This document shows positions 7,914 to 16,605 of a stretch of 64,000 nt of DNA, piece after piece; the stretch's first letter is position 1, and each line of letters starts with the position of its first letter. A model generated the notes under the pieces. That model was not told the DNA's origin. It did no database searches and saw nothing but the letters and a program-made list of their open reading frames with translations. Source of the DNA: Lewinellaceae bacterium (GTDB lineage Bacteria > Bacteroidota > Bacteroidia > Chitinophagales > Saprospiraceae). The translations under genes and the position numbers were made by a program. The stretch spans positions 967,501 to 1,031,500 of the forward strand of contig JACJYC010000002.1 of assembly GCA_020636325.1 (NCBI GenBank), in the 5' to 3' direction.

Positions 7914-9271
7914 AAGAACGACCGCGTCGAATTTTCCGCTTTTGCCCGGCCGAAGACGGCGCTCAGTCCGATCCGGAAATTGGCGCTATGGCTCTTTTTG
8001 GGTTGGATGACCGTCAGGATATTGTCGGTGGCGGTCAGTAGTTCAACCGGCCCAAGGGTGAATCGGGCATTCAGGCCCAGGTTGTCGTACCGTTTCTGGC
8101 GGATTCCGTATACCGCTCCGGCGTCCAGCCAGGAAAGCAGTTCAAACCGGGCGCCCAGCCCGATAGCCAATTGGTTGTCGTTGTGGATGTCGTGGTCGGT
8201 GTACGCCGTAAGGCCGAGCGTCACCTGTTCGGTGAGGTCGTAGGTTGCCGAGGCGTAATACCGGTTGAGCAGTTGAGTGGAGTAGGCCGCGCTCGTTTCT
8301 TCGGGCTGATAAATGGCCTTCAGGGAATCCAGTGCGGATCCCAGTTCGGCATTATCGTCCAGGATATTTTGGGCTACGTCGAGGCCTTCGAAATCGTACA
8401 CGCCGTTCAGGGTATAGTTCTTTACCTTTTTTTCCCAATCGATCCTGCCGCCGAGATCGAGGGCGCTTGCGGCAACGGTCAAACGGCCGAGTTCGAGTTT
8501 GGCGCCCAGGTCGTAGGCGAAACCGCTGTTGCCGCTGAGGAAATTTTCCGTTTTAAACCGTCCGAAATCATAATCGAGGGTCAGTTCGCTGAAGCCGTCG
8601 TAATCCAGGGCGCCGGCCGAATTGACCCGGTAATCGGCGTTGAGAGTCAGTTGGTAAGCATCGTCGCTGGTATAGAGGCGGAGATCGGTTCTTTCGGTCG
8701 AAACGCTGGCGATCCCGTTCAGGTATTTTACTTTCCCGGCGAGGGTCAGGCCTTTGGTGATCTCATAGGCCAGGCCGAGGCTGAGCTCGTTGAAGCTGTT
8801 GAGTTGAACGTTGGGGCCGAAACCGACTTCCTGGCCGATGAATTGGGCGTTGCCCTGCCAGATCAGTTGCGGCAGCGTTTTCGGGTAGTCGAGGAAGGCG
8901 TTGAACCGGACGGCGTGGCTCAGGCTCAGGGCGACTTTCCCAAACCGGAGTCCGAGGCTCAGGGATTCGATGTCCATGGATTCGTGGACCTGGTTTTGGT
9001 CGTCCAGCAGAGCAATGGCCTGGTTGACGTGCAAAACGGTTTTCCCTTCAGCAGAAGTTGAAAAAAGATCGTTGTAGGTAATGTTGGTGACCAGCAGGTT
9101 GTTGTAGATGCCCGGGCCGCCCACCACGATCTTGCCTTCGGGCCAGAGCGCGGGATTCAGGCGGTTGGCCGACCAGTTGTCGAATATCAGGGAGGTACCC
9201 AGTTCCTGTTGGGCAGATACGACGGCTATCCCGCTCAGGAAAAGCAGCACAAGGCCAATTGTTCGCTTCAT
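7910..9271 (-). CDS. DUF5723-like outer-membrane beta-barrel protein
   Basis: 453 residues. Signal peptide (MKRTIGLVLLFLSGIAVVSA, cleavage before QQE), then alternating polar/aromatic strands typical of a beta-barrel (for example LSLGLRFGKVALSLSHAVRF, and repeated LTLNADYRV- or LGLTAYTDH-like strands). NWSANRLNPALWPEGK after the signal resembles the N-terminal plug region of Bacteroidota DUF5723 proteins. It starts 21 nt after the large lipoprotein on the same strand, so the two are probably one operon and may act together at the outer membrane. Transport or structural function is unknown. Confidence 0.8.
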   Translation of the reverse strand: MKRTIGLVLLFLSGIAVVSAQQELGTSLIFDNWSANRLNPALWPEGKIVVGGPGIYNNLLVTNITYNDLFSTSAEGKTVLHVNQAIALLDDQNQVHESMDIESLSLGLRFGKVALSLSHAVRFNAFLDYPKTLPQLIWQGNAQFIGQEVGFGPNVQLNSFNELSLGLAYEITKGLTLAGKVKYLNGIASVSTERTDLRLYTSDDAYQLTLNADYRVNSAGALDYDGFSELTLDYDFGRFKTENFLSGNSGFAYDLGAKLELGRLTVAASALDLGGRIDWEKKVKNYTLNGVYDFEGLDVAQNILDDNAELGSALDSLKAIYQPEETSAAYSTQLLNRYYASATYDLTEQVTLGLTAYTDHDIHNDNQLAIGLGARFELLSWLDAGAVYGIRQKRYDNLGLNARFTLGPVELLTATDNILTVIQPKKSHSANFRIGLSAVFGRAKAENSTRSFF

Positions 9272-9292
9272 GTTCGTGTTTGGTTTTTAAGG

Positions 9293-10840
9293 TTACTGAT
9301 CGCCGACCGTGAGGATGGCGCCGAGCCGGATGTCGATATTCTGATTGGCCAGGACTTTGACCGAGCCTTGCCCGTTGTTGGCGGTTGAAAACCCGGCAAC
9401 GATCAGCAATTCTTTGGCCGGTTTGATGCCGAAGAACCGATCGCCCGGGAAATTCACAAAGGTGACGGTTTGGCGGGGCTGGCTTACAATGCCGTCGGCA
9501 TTGACTTGTCCGGATTCTACCAGTCGCTGCTGCCCGTTCATCAGGGAATCCAGCACAACCCCGTTCTCATCCAGGAAATAGCCCTGCACATCCACCGACA
9601 GCGGCAGGTGATTGTCGGCCACCAGTTTGAACTCGGCGGCGCGCACATCCGTGAAATTGGAAAAATCAATGGCAAAGGTATCCCGCGCTATGAAGTCGCT
9701 GGCACGTCCGTGCAATGGGAGTTCTACATCAACCCGCACCTTGTAATAACTGCTGTCGGTAATGAAGCCCCGGATGGTGGTATTGTTATCGGGATTGGTA
9801 AAGGCGTTGACATCGTAGTCGATGGCAACCGGTCCGGCGCCCAAAACGACGTCAATATTGCTGTTGTTCTTGGTGAATACAAATGCCGTTGATTTGACCT
9901 GGCCCACTTCTGAAAGGCTGGGGTAGGGGAAGTCGATGCCATCGGTGATGTACTCGCTTTCAAGGGGCAGCACATCTCCGCGGACGGTGAAAATATTGAA
10001 GACATTGATGATGGACCGGGTGGGGATGCCGAAGGAGTTTTCAAAATTGAAAGTGATCTTCGGATTTTCGAAATAAATATCCCCTTTGATCCATTTTTCG
10101 AAAAAGTCGATCTCAATGGTATCCCGGCCGCCTTCATAGAGCTGGTTGCCCAGGTATCCTTCCGCATAATAGAAGGACAGGTTTTCGATCCGTACCAGGA
10201 AATTGGACAGGTTGACGGAAGCGCCGGATGAGGTCAGGGCTTCATATTCAATATACACGGAATCCTGGTCCGGTACGATCCGGTAATCCGCCAGAGAGGC
10301 CGGGATCAGGAAATTTGTGCCGATGGGTTGATTGCCCGAACCGCTGTAGGCCGGTACATTCACATGGAAGGACATCGGAACGCCGTCCTTTGTCACCTGG
10401 GGCAGCGTGATCGTTACGGATACCGGTTGGGTATTGGGGTTATTGAAGGCATAGATAAAGGTGCCCCCTTTCAGGTCGAGACGGTCCATTTGCAAACCGT
10501 CGGGAGAGGAAAAGGGCAGGGCTTGTTTTTTGGAAAGCACCGGAATGACCGGGTACTGGGCCAGTGTTTCGTTGATGGCGGCAAAGACCTCGTCGCTGGT
10601 CTTGGTGATCACATCCCCGCTGTATTTGAAGCGGATGAGCCCGTCAGGGTCGATAAAGATGACAGAGTTATCCTCCAGTTTGACCAGGATATCTTCCAGG
10701 GACAAGCTGGTATTGACCAATGGGATAGCGTATTCCGCTTCATAGTCGATACTGGAAATATCCTGGAGGTCATCAAACTGACGGCAGGAACTCAGGAGAA
10801 GCGCCGTACTGGCGGCGGCAAAAAGAAGAATTTTATTCAT
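9293..10840 (-). CDS. Large lipoprotein, likely partner of the DUF5723 barrel
   Basis: 515 residues. A lipoprotein signal (MNKILLFAAASTALLLSSC, Cys19) is followed by acidic sequence and a long beta-rich ectodomain with repeated strand-turn patterns (for example FSNFTDVRAAEFKLVADNHL and ITFNFENSFGIPTRSIINVF). No enzyme motif is visible. Its tight linkage (21 nt) to the barrel gene suggests a surface lipoprotein/barrel pair, but this is inference from context. It is divergent from the LolA-like gene across a 450-nt region rich in inverted repeats. Confidence 0.8.
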   Translation of the reverse strand: MNKILLFAAASTALLLSSCRQFDDLQDISSIDYEAEYAIPLVNTSLSLEDILVKLEDNSVIFIDPDGLIRFKYSGDVITKTSDEVFAAINETLAQYPVIPVLSKKQALPFSSPDGLQMDRLDLKGGTFIYAFNNPNTQPVSVTITLPQVTKDGVPMSFHVNVPAYSGSGNQPIGTNFLIPASLADYRIVPDQDSVYIEYEALTSSGASVNLSNFLVRIENLSFYYAEGYLGNQLYEGGRDTIEIDFFEKWIKGDIYFENPKITFNFENSFGIPTRSIINVFNIFTVRGDVLPLESEYITDGIDFPYPSLSEVGQVKSTAFVFTKNNSNIDVVLGAGPVAIDYDVNAFTNPDNNTTIRGFITDSSYYKVRVDVELPLHGRASDFIARDTFAIDFSNFTDVRAAEFKLVADNHLPLSVDVQGYFLDENGVVLDSLMNGQQRLVESGQVNADGIVSQPRQTVTFVNFPGDRFFGIKPAKELLIVAGFSTANNGQGSVKVLANQNIDIRLGAILTVGDQ

Positions 10841-11290
10841 GCTTTCCGGTATTTCGTGGAACGGTCAAATAAGACGGCCATGCCGATTTTACAATAATTC
10901 GCAATCAATCGTTCGGTGGAAATCAAAGCTTACGGCGCTTAAACCGTTTAGTATCGGTCAAAAACCGACTTCCCTCTTTAGTTCAGTCGTTTAGCTTGAA
11001 TAAGCTCATTGTCAATCGCTTAAATCTTTACTAAACGACTGAAATCGGGAAGTAATTATTTGACCGTTGCTCAGGAGGGTATTTTATTTTCTAAGGTGTA
11101 AAGATAGTGGCAGGGTTGCTATATCGTGAATTCGCTATGCAAATGTACGACAAAATGCGGTAAAAAGTTTTTTCGCACGAGCAGTTTTTAATGGCCATGC
11201 CGATTTGTTAACAAACTTTAACGTCCCCGCGGCGTTCCATCCAGGAATAAACAGCGTCAGAATAGCGTTGAATAACTTGTATTGAAAACC
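10841..11290. other. Repeat-rich intergenic region, no gene seen
   Basis: Between the divergent lipoprotein and LolA-like genes. It holds the long inverted repeat described separately and a direct repeat, GGCCATGCCGATTT, at 10876-10889 and 11193-11206. An ACGGTCAAATAA (10861-10872) also recurs inverted near 11055-11067. I see no ORF or clear -7 box here; promoters for both flanking genes should lie inside it. Confidence 0.6.
10955..11066. repeat. Long imperfect inverted repeat (hairpin of about 36-39 bp arms)
   Basis: Left arm 10955-10994 and right arm 11031-11066 are inverted copies with a few gaps: CGGTCAAA at the outer end, ACTTCCC/GGGAAGT in the middle, and a perfect inner TCAGTCGTTTAG/CTAAACGACTGA (12 bp). 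The loop is 36 nt. It could be a small palindromic insertion or a regulatory hairpin; it lacks a T-tract. Confidence 0.7.
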
Positions 11291-11989
11291 ATGAAATACC
11301 ATATGAGAAAGCAGATTTCATTCCTGGTTTTGATCACTTTTTGGGGGCTTACCGCCACCGGTCAGAACACCCAATACGTCAAAGCCAGCGAATCGGACCC
11401 GGAAGCCAAAACGATCCTGGACAAACTCCGCAAGAAATACGACGGCTATCAGTCGCTTGAAGCAGCCTTTAAGTTGGAGATCGAACTCCCGGAAAAGGAC
11501 AAGGAGGTTCAGAAAGGTAAAATCGCCAGGCAAGGCGCCAAATATTGGCTGGAGCTGCCGGCTCAATCCGTTTTATCGGACGGCAAGGCCTTGTGGATGA
11601 TCCTGCACGGCAACAAAGAGGTACAGATCAACGACCTGCCCGACCCGGAAGAAACCGCCGGCAGCCTGCTGACGCCGGAATCTATTTTTAACTTTTACCA
11701 GAAAGGAGAATTCGTGTACCAATTGCTGAATGAATACAGCAAGGGCGGTGTAGTCGTTCAGGAAGTGGAATTCAAACCGCTGGATAAGAATTCTGAATAC
11801 GCCAAACTGCGCATGGAGGTCAATAAGGGTAAGAACGAGATCATGAGCGTCAAGGCCTTTGCCCGCGACGGATCGCGGTACACCTTTTCCATTGAGCAAT
11901 TTACGCCCAACAAGAGTTTTGCCGCCAATTACTTCTCCTTTGATAAGAACAAGTACCAGGGGTACCATGTGGAGGATCTGCGGGAGTGA
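11291..11989 (+). CDS. LolA-like outer-membrane lipoprotein carrier protein
   Basis: 232 residues from ATG at 11291 (an ATG at 11303, MRKQISF, and a TTG at 11282 are alternatives). Signal peptide MRKQISFLVLITFWGLTATGQ, then the LolA-like fold: a helix with LRKKYDGYQSLEAAFKLEIE, a run of beta strands (GKIARQGAKYWLELPAQSVL, DGKALWMILHGNKEVQI), and a C-terminal strand pair ending FAANYFSFD. LolA shuttles lipoproteins across the periplasm from LolCDE. Bacteroidota carry several LolA-type proteins, so this may be a specialised paralogue. It stands alone here. Confidence 0.85.
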   Translation: MKYHMRKQISFLVLITFWGLTATGQNTQYVKASESDPEAKTILDKLRKKYDGYQSLEAAFKLEIELPEKDKEVQKGKIARQGAKYWLELPAQSVLSDGKALWMILHGNKEVQINDLPDPEETAGSLLTPESIFNFYQKGEFVYQLLNEYSKGGVVVQEVEFKPLDKNSEYAKLRMEVNKGKNEIMSVKAFARDGSRYTFSIEQFTPNKSFAANYFSFDKNKYQGYHVEDLRE

Positions 11990-12140
11990 GATCAGTTGGC
12001 AGTTCTTCAGTTGGCAGTTGGCAGTCTTCAGGTACGGCAGCATTTCGTCATTACGACGGCTGATTGGTATTGACCGGAATTGAGAACGAGGTTTAAAACC
12101 TGACCTTCAGGGGACTGAGCGAAGTCGAAGTTCCGACCCC

Positions 12141-12527
12141 TCACGCCATAGAATGAAGGTAAATATGATTGCCTTCCGTATCTTCAAAAGCAGCAAAATA
12201 GCCCAACTCGGGCGTGATCAGGGTTTTATTCAACACGATTTTCCCGCCGGCGGCTTCAACCCGGTCCAGGACGGTATTGAGGTCTTTTCCGCCATTCAGG
12301 TATACTTTTGAACCGGAGCTGGTAGGATTGTATCCTTCCCCTTGCATGATAGCGCCGCCGATTCCGCCGCCGGGCTGATCATACAGCAGGATGCCCATTC
12401 TGTAGCCGGGGGCCATGGGGAATTCCGGCATTTCATAGTCGTAGATGGCGCTGTAAAACTTTTGAGCCCGTTCAAAGTTGGTGACCGGAATCTCAAACCA
12501 CGCTACGGCATTGGTCAGCATTTCCAT
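12141..12527 (-). CDS. VOC family (glyoxalase/bleomycin-resistance-like) protein
   Basis: 128 residues from MEMLTNAVAWFEIPV; the in-frame extension to 12560 lacks family similarity. One VOC module: VAWFEIPVTNFERAQKFY at the start, then MPGY-like and GGGIGGAIM strands, VYLNGGKDLNTVLDRVEAAG (beta-alpha), and the ending GYFAAFEDTEGNHIYLHS with the Glu/His region used for metal binding in many members. VOC proteins act on small molecules as dimers; the substrate is not predictable. It is not in an operon with a pathway gene. Confidence 0.88.
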   Translation of the reverse strand: MEMLTNAVAWFEIPVTNFERAQKFYSAIYDYEMPEFPMAPGYRMGILLYDQPGGGIGGAIMQGEGYNPTSSGSKVYLNGGKDLNTVLDRVEAAGGKIVLNKTLITPELGYFAAFEDTEGNHIYLHSMA

Positions 12528-12714
12528 ATGTTGGGTTTTTAATTCGACTTCAAACTCCATTGCCCCGGACTTTGTTCAATGGCTCCGACTTCGTCGGGTT
12601 GTCCGGATATATCCATGGCAAAGATAAACCTGATGGCGTCAAATTCGGAAAATCAGTTTCCCAAGTGGATGGATTTAAGCTAAGGCTTGTCAATCTTTGC
12701 AAGCTTAACAATCC

Positions 12715-13515
12715 TCAGGCAGCATCCAGCATAAAAGCCTGCAGTTCGCGAAATGCGTTGGCATTGGCTGTAGAGGAAAAGAGGTCCATCCCATCGCGGT
12801 CGTCGGTGATCTCCAGGGCAAATCCTTTGGCGAAGGACTTGGCCAGGTCGCCCATCTGGCGGGCATATTCAGCTGTTTTCCCGATGGAAACAAACAGGTC
12901 GATCACTCCGGCGCGCACAAGCTCGTATTTGTCAACGGAAGCAAGTAGCTGCCGCTGGTTTTTCCCCTGGGCGCTTTTGCCGTGGCGGCGCAGTTTATCC
13001 CGGAGTTCTTCGGCTGTGTATCCAAGCACTTCCGCGCGATAGCCCCACCAGTTGTTGGCCTGCCCTTCATTGCGGGATTTGTACGTGCGAAGATGCTCGC
13101 GCTCGGCGGCTTCCTGGCAGGAAACCCGGCTCATGGCCTTGGTCAGTTCGGCGAGGTGGAGGGCCTGTTCCTGGCTCAGATTGCGCAGGCTGCCTTCTTC
13201 CATTTCCAGCCGGTCGAACCACTTGGCAAACCGAAGCTTGAACTTGCTCCTGGAATAGAGCGTGATTTTTTTGGCAAATTCTATAGAAAGGTAGTAATCG
13301 TCGAGAATGGGATTGTCGCCGACCTTCCGGGGGGCAAAATCCTGCATCCGGACCGGCTTGCGGATACCGTCTTCAAAATCATAAAAGTCATTCAGCCACT
13401 TTTTTACATTCACCGAGTAGTGGTGATTCGGCATTTCCAATGCCTGGTGCAGATCCGTTGCCGTGACAACTTTCGTTCCTTTTTTACTGACTAAAACTTG
13501 CAGTTCCATGGTCAT
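12715..13515 (-). CDS. Phage-type AntA/AntB-like antirepressor, orphan
   Basis: 266 residues. The N-terminal 100 or so residues resemble phage AntA/AntB/KilA-like antirepressor domains: VVTATDLHQALEMPNHHYSV, then WLNDFYDFEDGIRKP and LSIEFAKKITLYSRS. The middle is helical and charged (SQEQALHLAELTKAMSRVSC) and contains a W-rich patch (NNWWGYRAEVLGYTAEELRD). In phages such proteins relieve repressor control; here no integrase, terminase or structural gene accompanies it, so it is a prophage remnant or a domesticated regulator. Starts at 13515 or 13509 (MELQ) are both possible. It has a strong own promoter in an AT-rich leader. Confidence 0.72.
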   Translation of the reverse strand: MTMELQVLVSKKGTKVVTATDLHQALEMPNHHYSVNVKKWLNDFYDFEDGIRKPVRMQDFAPRKVGDNPILDDYYLSIEFAKKITLYSRSKFKLRFAKWFDRLEMEEGSLRNLSQEQALHLAELTKAMSRVSCQEAAEREHLRTYKSRNEGQANNWWGYRAEVLGYTAEELRDKLRRHGKSAQGKNQRQLLASVDKYELVRAGVIDLFVSIGKTAEYARQMGDLAKSFAKGFALEITDDRDGMDLFSSTANANAFRELQAFMLDAA

Positions 13516-13532
13516 AGAAAGTTATTTCACAG

Positions 13533-13563
13533 CAAATATACATCAAATGTTTGTATTTGTCAA
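13533..13563 (-). promoter_or_regulatory. Promoter of the antirepressor-like gene, with internal dyad
   Basis: On the minus strand TTG (13563-13561), 20 nt, then TATATTTG (13540-13533) fit the Bacteroidota consensus. The spacer contains CAAATACAAACATTTG, whose CAAAT/ATTTG ends are inverted copies, a possible operator between the two boxes. Transcription would start near 13526, giving a leader of about 10 nt. Confidence 0.65.
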
Positions 13564-13743
13564 TAGTTTAAACAAAAAATTTTCAACAAATTTTGAATCA
13601 CACTCCCTTTGTTTTAAGGGGGTTGGGTGAAATGTAGCCTGTAAAGAGGTCTTTTAAAACAATTTTTAAATTTTTTGTTTGAAATTATTGCCCCTGATTG
13701 TTGGCTGTTTTGTGGGCCTTTGAGGGGGAGGAACTAAGAAATG

Positions 13744-13839
13744 GAGGAATCGAGGAACTGAGGAATCGAGGAATCGAGGAACTGAGGAACTGAGGAACTG
13801 AGGAATCGAGGAATCGAGGAATCGAGGAACTGAGGAATT
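13744..13839. repeat. Octamer tandem repeat, 12 units of GAGGAAYY (locus A)
   Basis: Twelve consecutive 8-bp units alternate irregularly between GAGGAATC (6 copies), GAGGAACT (5) and GAGGAATT (1). The same unit family recurs at 15804-15859, 16278-16293, 57849-57864 and 57983-58022. This copy lies between the antirepressor promoter region and the 3' end of ftcD. There are no spacers, so it is not a CRISPR. Confidence 0.95.
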
Positions 13840-14055
13840 ACCTCCTTCGCTCTTGATGAGCTACGGCGGTCGGGGGAGGAATTGAACGCTGTATCGCCGG
13901 CGGTATCCTGGGGAGGAAGTGAGGATCTGAAGATGCCAACGTGCCGGGCCGAATGAGTGGGGGGCGACTTGGTGAGGGGGAGAGTGGGTGAAGGTATTGC
14001 GTTTCACCCGCTCTCCCGCTCTCTGCATCCAAAAAACCGGGCAGCATATAAGGGG

Positions 14056-15738
14056 CTACATCCCCGACCGCGCCAGCGCCACGATCTCCTGCTCCATCCG
14101 GTCGGCGGCTTCGGCCATTTCCTTTCCTTTGCGGAGCAGTTCGGCGGTATACGCCTTGTCGTCGAGGTCTTTGGCGTTGATCGTTACGTTGAGGTACGCG
14201 CCGTGTACGGCGGCCCTGGCGCAGAGCGCGCCCACTGCCCCGTCGCTGATGGAGTTGGGATTGCCCGTTCTGACCATTTGCTCCAGCAATTCGAAAGAAG
14301 AAAAGGCGAGTTCCATGGTCCGGTACGGCGTTTCGATGGCCTGTTTGGTGGCAGCCTGGATGGCCTGTTTTCGCGCCGCCTTTTCGGCGTCCGTCCCTTT
14401 AGGGAGCTGGAAGGCCTCCATGATCCCCTGGAAGGCTTGGGTATCTTCGTCTACCAGCCGGAGCAGGGCGTCCTTGATCTGCTGTCCTTTTTCGGCCCAG
14501 GCGGAGAATTCCTCCCAGCGGTCGTCCCAGCCGCGCTTATGGCTGGAGAGGTTGGCGACCATCACCCCGAGCGACGCCCCGAGCGCGCCCACATAAGCCG
14601 CAATGGAGCCGCCGCCGGGTGCGGGGCTTTCGGCGGCCGTTTCATTGGCAAATATCCGGAGGTTCATATCCTGAAGCCGGGTGGAAGCGGCATCCCTCAA
14701 TTGGTATTCGATGATCTTCTTCCCGGGATCGAAGGGCCCCAGTTCGTCCAGCCCCATCGACTTGACGGCGATCTTGATGATCTCCTCCTCGGAGACGCCC
14801 ACCGACCGCTGTTGTTTTTTCAGGAAATGGCGCCCGGCGTCCAGGATCACTTTCAGGGGCATCAGGCCGACCAGTTCCGACCCCGTTACCCGCATGCCGC
14901 GGTTGCCGGCGCTCTCGCAACACGCTTCGAAGGCAGTGTGGAGGGGGGTCTGATTGATGTCCGTCAGGTTCATCGAGACCTGTGCAATGCCGTACTCTTC
15001 GATATACCAGCCGATGGCCTTGACCGCCTTGCACATGCCAGGTTGCCGCACCGGTTCGCCGTCATGATCCTTGATGACCGGCCCGGTGATCGGATCGCCG
15101 TCCCGGAGGATGCGGCCCTGTTCCCGCACGTCGAACGCCACGGAGTTGGCCCGCCGGACGGAAGTCGTATTGAGGTTCACGTTGTAGGCGATCAGGAAAT
15201 CGCGCGCTCCAATAACAGTAGCGCCTGCCCGTGCATTGAATTTTGCAGGACCAAAATCGGGTTTCCACTCAGCCTTGGCAAGCTTGTCCGGCAGGGCCTC
15301 GTATTCGCCCGACCGGATAGCGGCCAGGTTTCGGCGCTCGGGGCGGGTAGCGGCGCTTTCGTACAGGTACACCGGGATCTCCAGTTCCTCCCCGACGCGC
15401 TGCGCCAGTTTCCGGGCCCATTGTACGCATTCCTCCATTGAGATATCGGCGACCGGGATCAGCGGGCAGACGTCGGTAGCGCCCATGCGCGGGTGTTCGC
15501 CCTGGTGTTTGCTCATGTCGATCAGGCGGGCGGCGGTCCGGATGGCGGCAAAGGCGGCTTCGATCACCGGTTGGGGCGCTCCGACAAAGGTGACCACCGT
15601 CCGGTTGGTAGCCTTGCCCGGATCGACGTCCAGCAATTTGACGCCTTCGACGGCTTCGATGGCATCGGTGATCTGTTTGATGACGGTCATATCGCGGCCC
15701 TCGCTGAAATTGGGCACGCATTCGATGAGTGGCGACAT
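14056..15738 (-). CDS. ftcD: Bifunctional glutamate formimidoyltransferase / formimidoyl-THF cyclodeaminase
   Basis: 560 residues, close to the bifunctional mammalian enzyme. It finishes histidine degradation: formimino-glutamate plus THF gives glutamate and 5-formimino-THF, which the second domain converts to 5,10-methenyl-THF and ammonia. The N-terminal transferase starts ECVPNFSEGRD and has SKHQGEHPRMGATDVCP with the expected catalytic His; its second half includes NVNLNTTSVRRA and GMRVTGSELVGL. The cyclodeaminase domain (about 355-560) has ESPAPGGGSIAAYVGALGASL. No hut genes are adjacent. It is flanked on both sides by octamer tandem repeats in the same orientation. Confidence 0.95.
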   Translation of the reverse strand: MSPLIECVPNFSEGRDMTVIKQITDAIEAVEGVKLLDVDPGKATNRTVVTFVGAPQPVIEAAFAAIRTAARLIDMSKHQGEHPRMGATDVCPLIPVADISMEECVQWARKLAQRVGEELEIPVYLYESAATRPERRNLAAIRSGEYEALPDKLAKAEWKPDFGPAKFNARAGATVIGARDFLIAYNVNLNTTSVRRANSVAFDVREQGRILRDGDPITGPVIKDHDGEPVRQPGMCKAVKAIGWYIEEYGIAQVSMNLTDINQTPLHTAFEACCESAGNRGMRVTGSELVGLMPLKVILDAGRHFLKKQQRSVGVSEEEIIKIAVKSMGLDELGPFDPGKKIIEYQLRDAASTRLQDMNLRIFANETAAESPAPGGGSIAAYVGALGASLGVMVANLSSHKRGWDDRWEEFSAWAEKGQQIKDALLRLVDEDTQAFQGIMEAFQLPKGTDAEKAARKQAIQAATKQAIETPYRTMELAFSSFELLEQMVRTGNPNSISDGAVGALCARAAVHGAYLNVTINAKDLDDKAYTAELLRKGKEMAEAADRMEQEIVALARSGM

Positions 15739-15803
15739 AGTTCGATTCGTTTAGGGTTGGCAAATGTAGGGAAATTATGGGGAGGAATGGGGGATGAGGA
15801 GAT

Positions 15804-15859
15804 GAGGAATCGAGGAATTGAGGAACTGAGGAATTGAGGAACTGGGGAATCGAGGAATT
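15804..15859. repeat. Octamer tandem repeat, 7 units (locus B)
   Basis: Units are GAGGAATC, GAGGAATT, GAGGAACT, GAGGAATT, GAGGAACT, GGGGAATC and GAGGAATT. Same family and orientation as locus A, starting 65 nt upstream of the ftcD start. Confidence 0.93.
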
Positions 15860-16605
15860 GATTATGGCACATGGTCTGGGAAAACGGACAAAAAGAAATT
15901 TCGAGGGTTTATTTATTTTTGAATGCCGGATTATAATCGGGGCATTCGGGACGGACGTTAAACAGGTTTCGGCGTAGGGGAAAATTTAAAGGCAAGGTGG
16001 AGGAAGCCACGCGCTTTGTTTTTAAAGAACCGGCGCACAGGGCGTAACTGCCATGATTCGCTCAACCAGCACAAAGGGCGACCGTTTAATATCCAGGCGG
16101 CTTTGAAAAAGACCTGGGTGGAAGAAGGCAGAAAACCGCGATACAGAATACTGCTAATTCATAATCTGCGGCATAAAAAACAGAAAATAACAAATGCCGA
16201 ATAAAAACAGCATGAATAATACTCTAAGCACGTTGGACACTTTTTCCATTGTTCTATGGGTTTGTTCAATTCAATGCGAGGAATCGAGGAATCCAGCCTG
16301 CCTGCGTGCCGTCGCCATAGGCTTTGGCCGCCGGAGACCGGCGAGGCAGGGAACTGAAGGATTGAGCCTGCATGCAAAGCAAAGAACCGGATTGGATGCT
16401 ACTCAAACCTGATCAGCATCGATATGGATGCCTCATTCAAAAATGAAAATAGTTGGGCTATTATTCGGCAAGGAAACAAGCAAATTTGCCCGCAGGTTCG
16501 ATGGACGGGGTCAAATATAGGTCATTTTCAGACAAAACCAGGGTGGAAATCGATAAAAATCAGGAAAATTGAACCATTAAGGTGCTGTGTAAAAACCCCG
16601 TTGCT
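15860..16605. other. Gene-poor interval with palindromes, no credible gene
   Basis: About 750 nt between ftcD and the PKD/T9SS gene. It contains an isolated -7-like TATTTTTG (15914-15921) running into a 27-nt near-perfect palindrome (15921-15947: GAATGCC...GGCATTC with a GATTATAATC core), then AT-richer sequence without convincing ORFs. The short frames here lack good starts and family character. Confidence 0.55.
16278..16350. repeat. Octamer repeat (locus C) joined to a CCTGCCT/AGGCAGG hairpin
   Basis: Two GAGGAATC units (16278-16293) are followed by an inverted repeat, CCTGCCT (16297-16303) with AGGCAGG (16344-16350), enclosing GC-rich sequence that can pair further. A degenerate unit (GAACTGAAGG) follows, as if the hairpin had inserted into an octamer array. 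Confidence 0.6.

Noticed and set aside
13744..13839. Octamer array as a CRISPR
   Set aside because: Units are contiguous 8-mers without spacers and no cas genes are present.
13957..15441. 494-codon frame antisense to ftcD
   Set aside because: Mirrors ftcD; no family character.
16016..16204. 62-codon frame starting with TTG
   Set aside because: No hydrophobic, domain or promoter support; sits in the repeat-rich interval.
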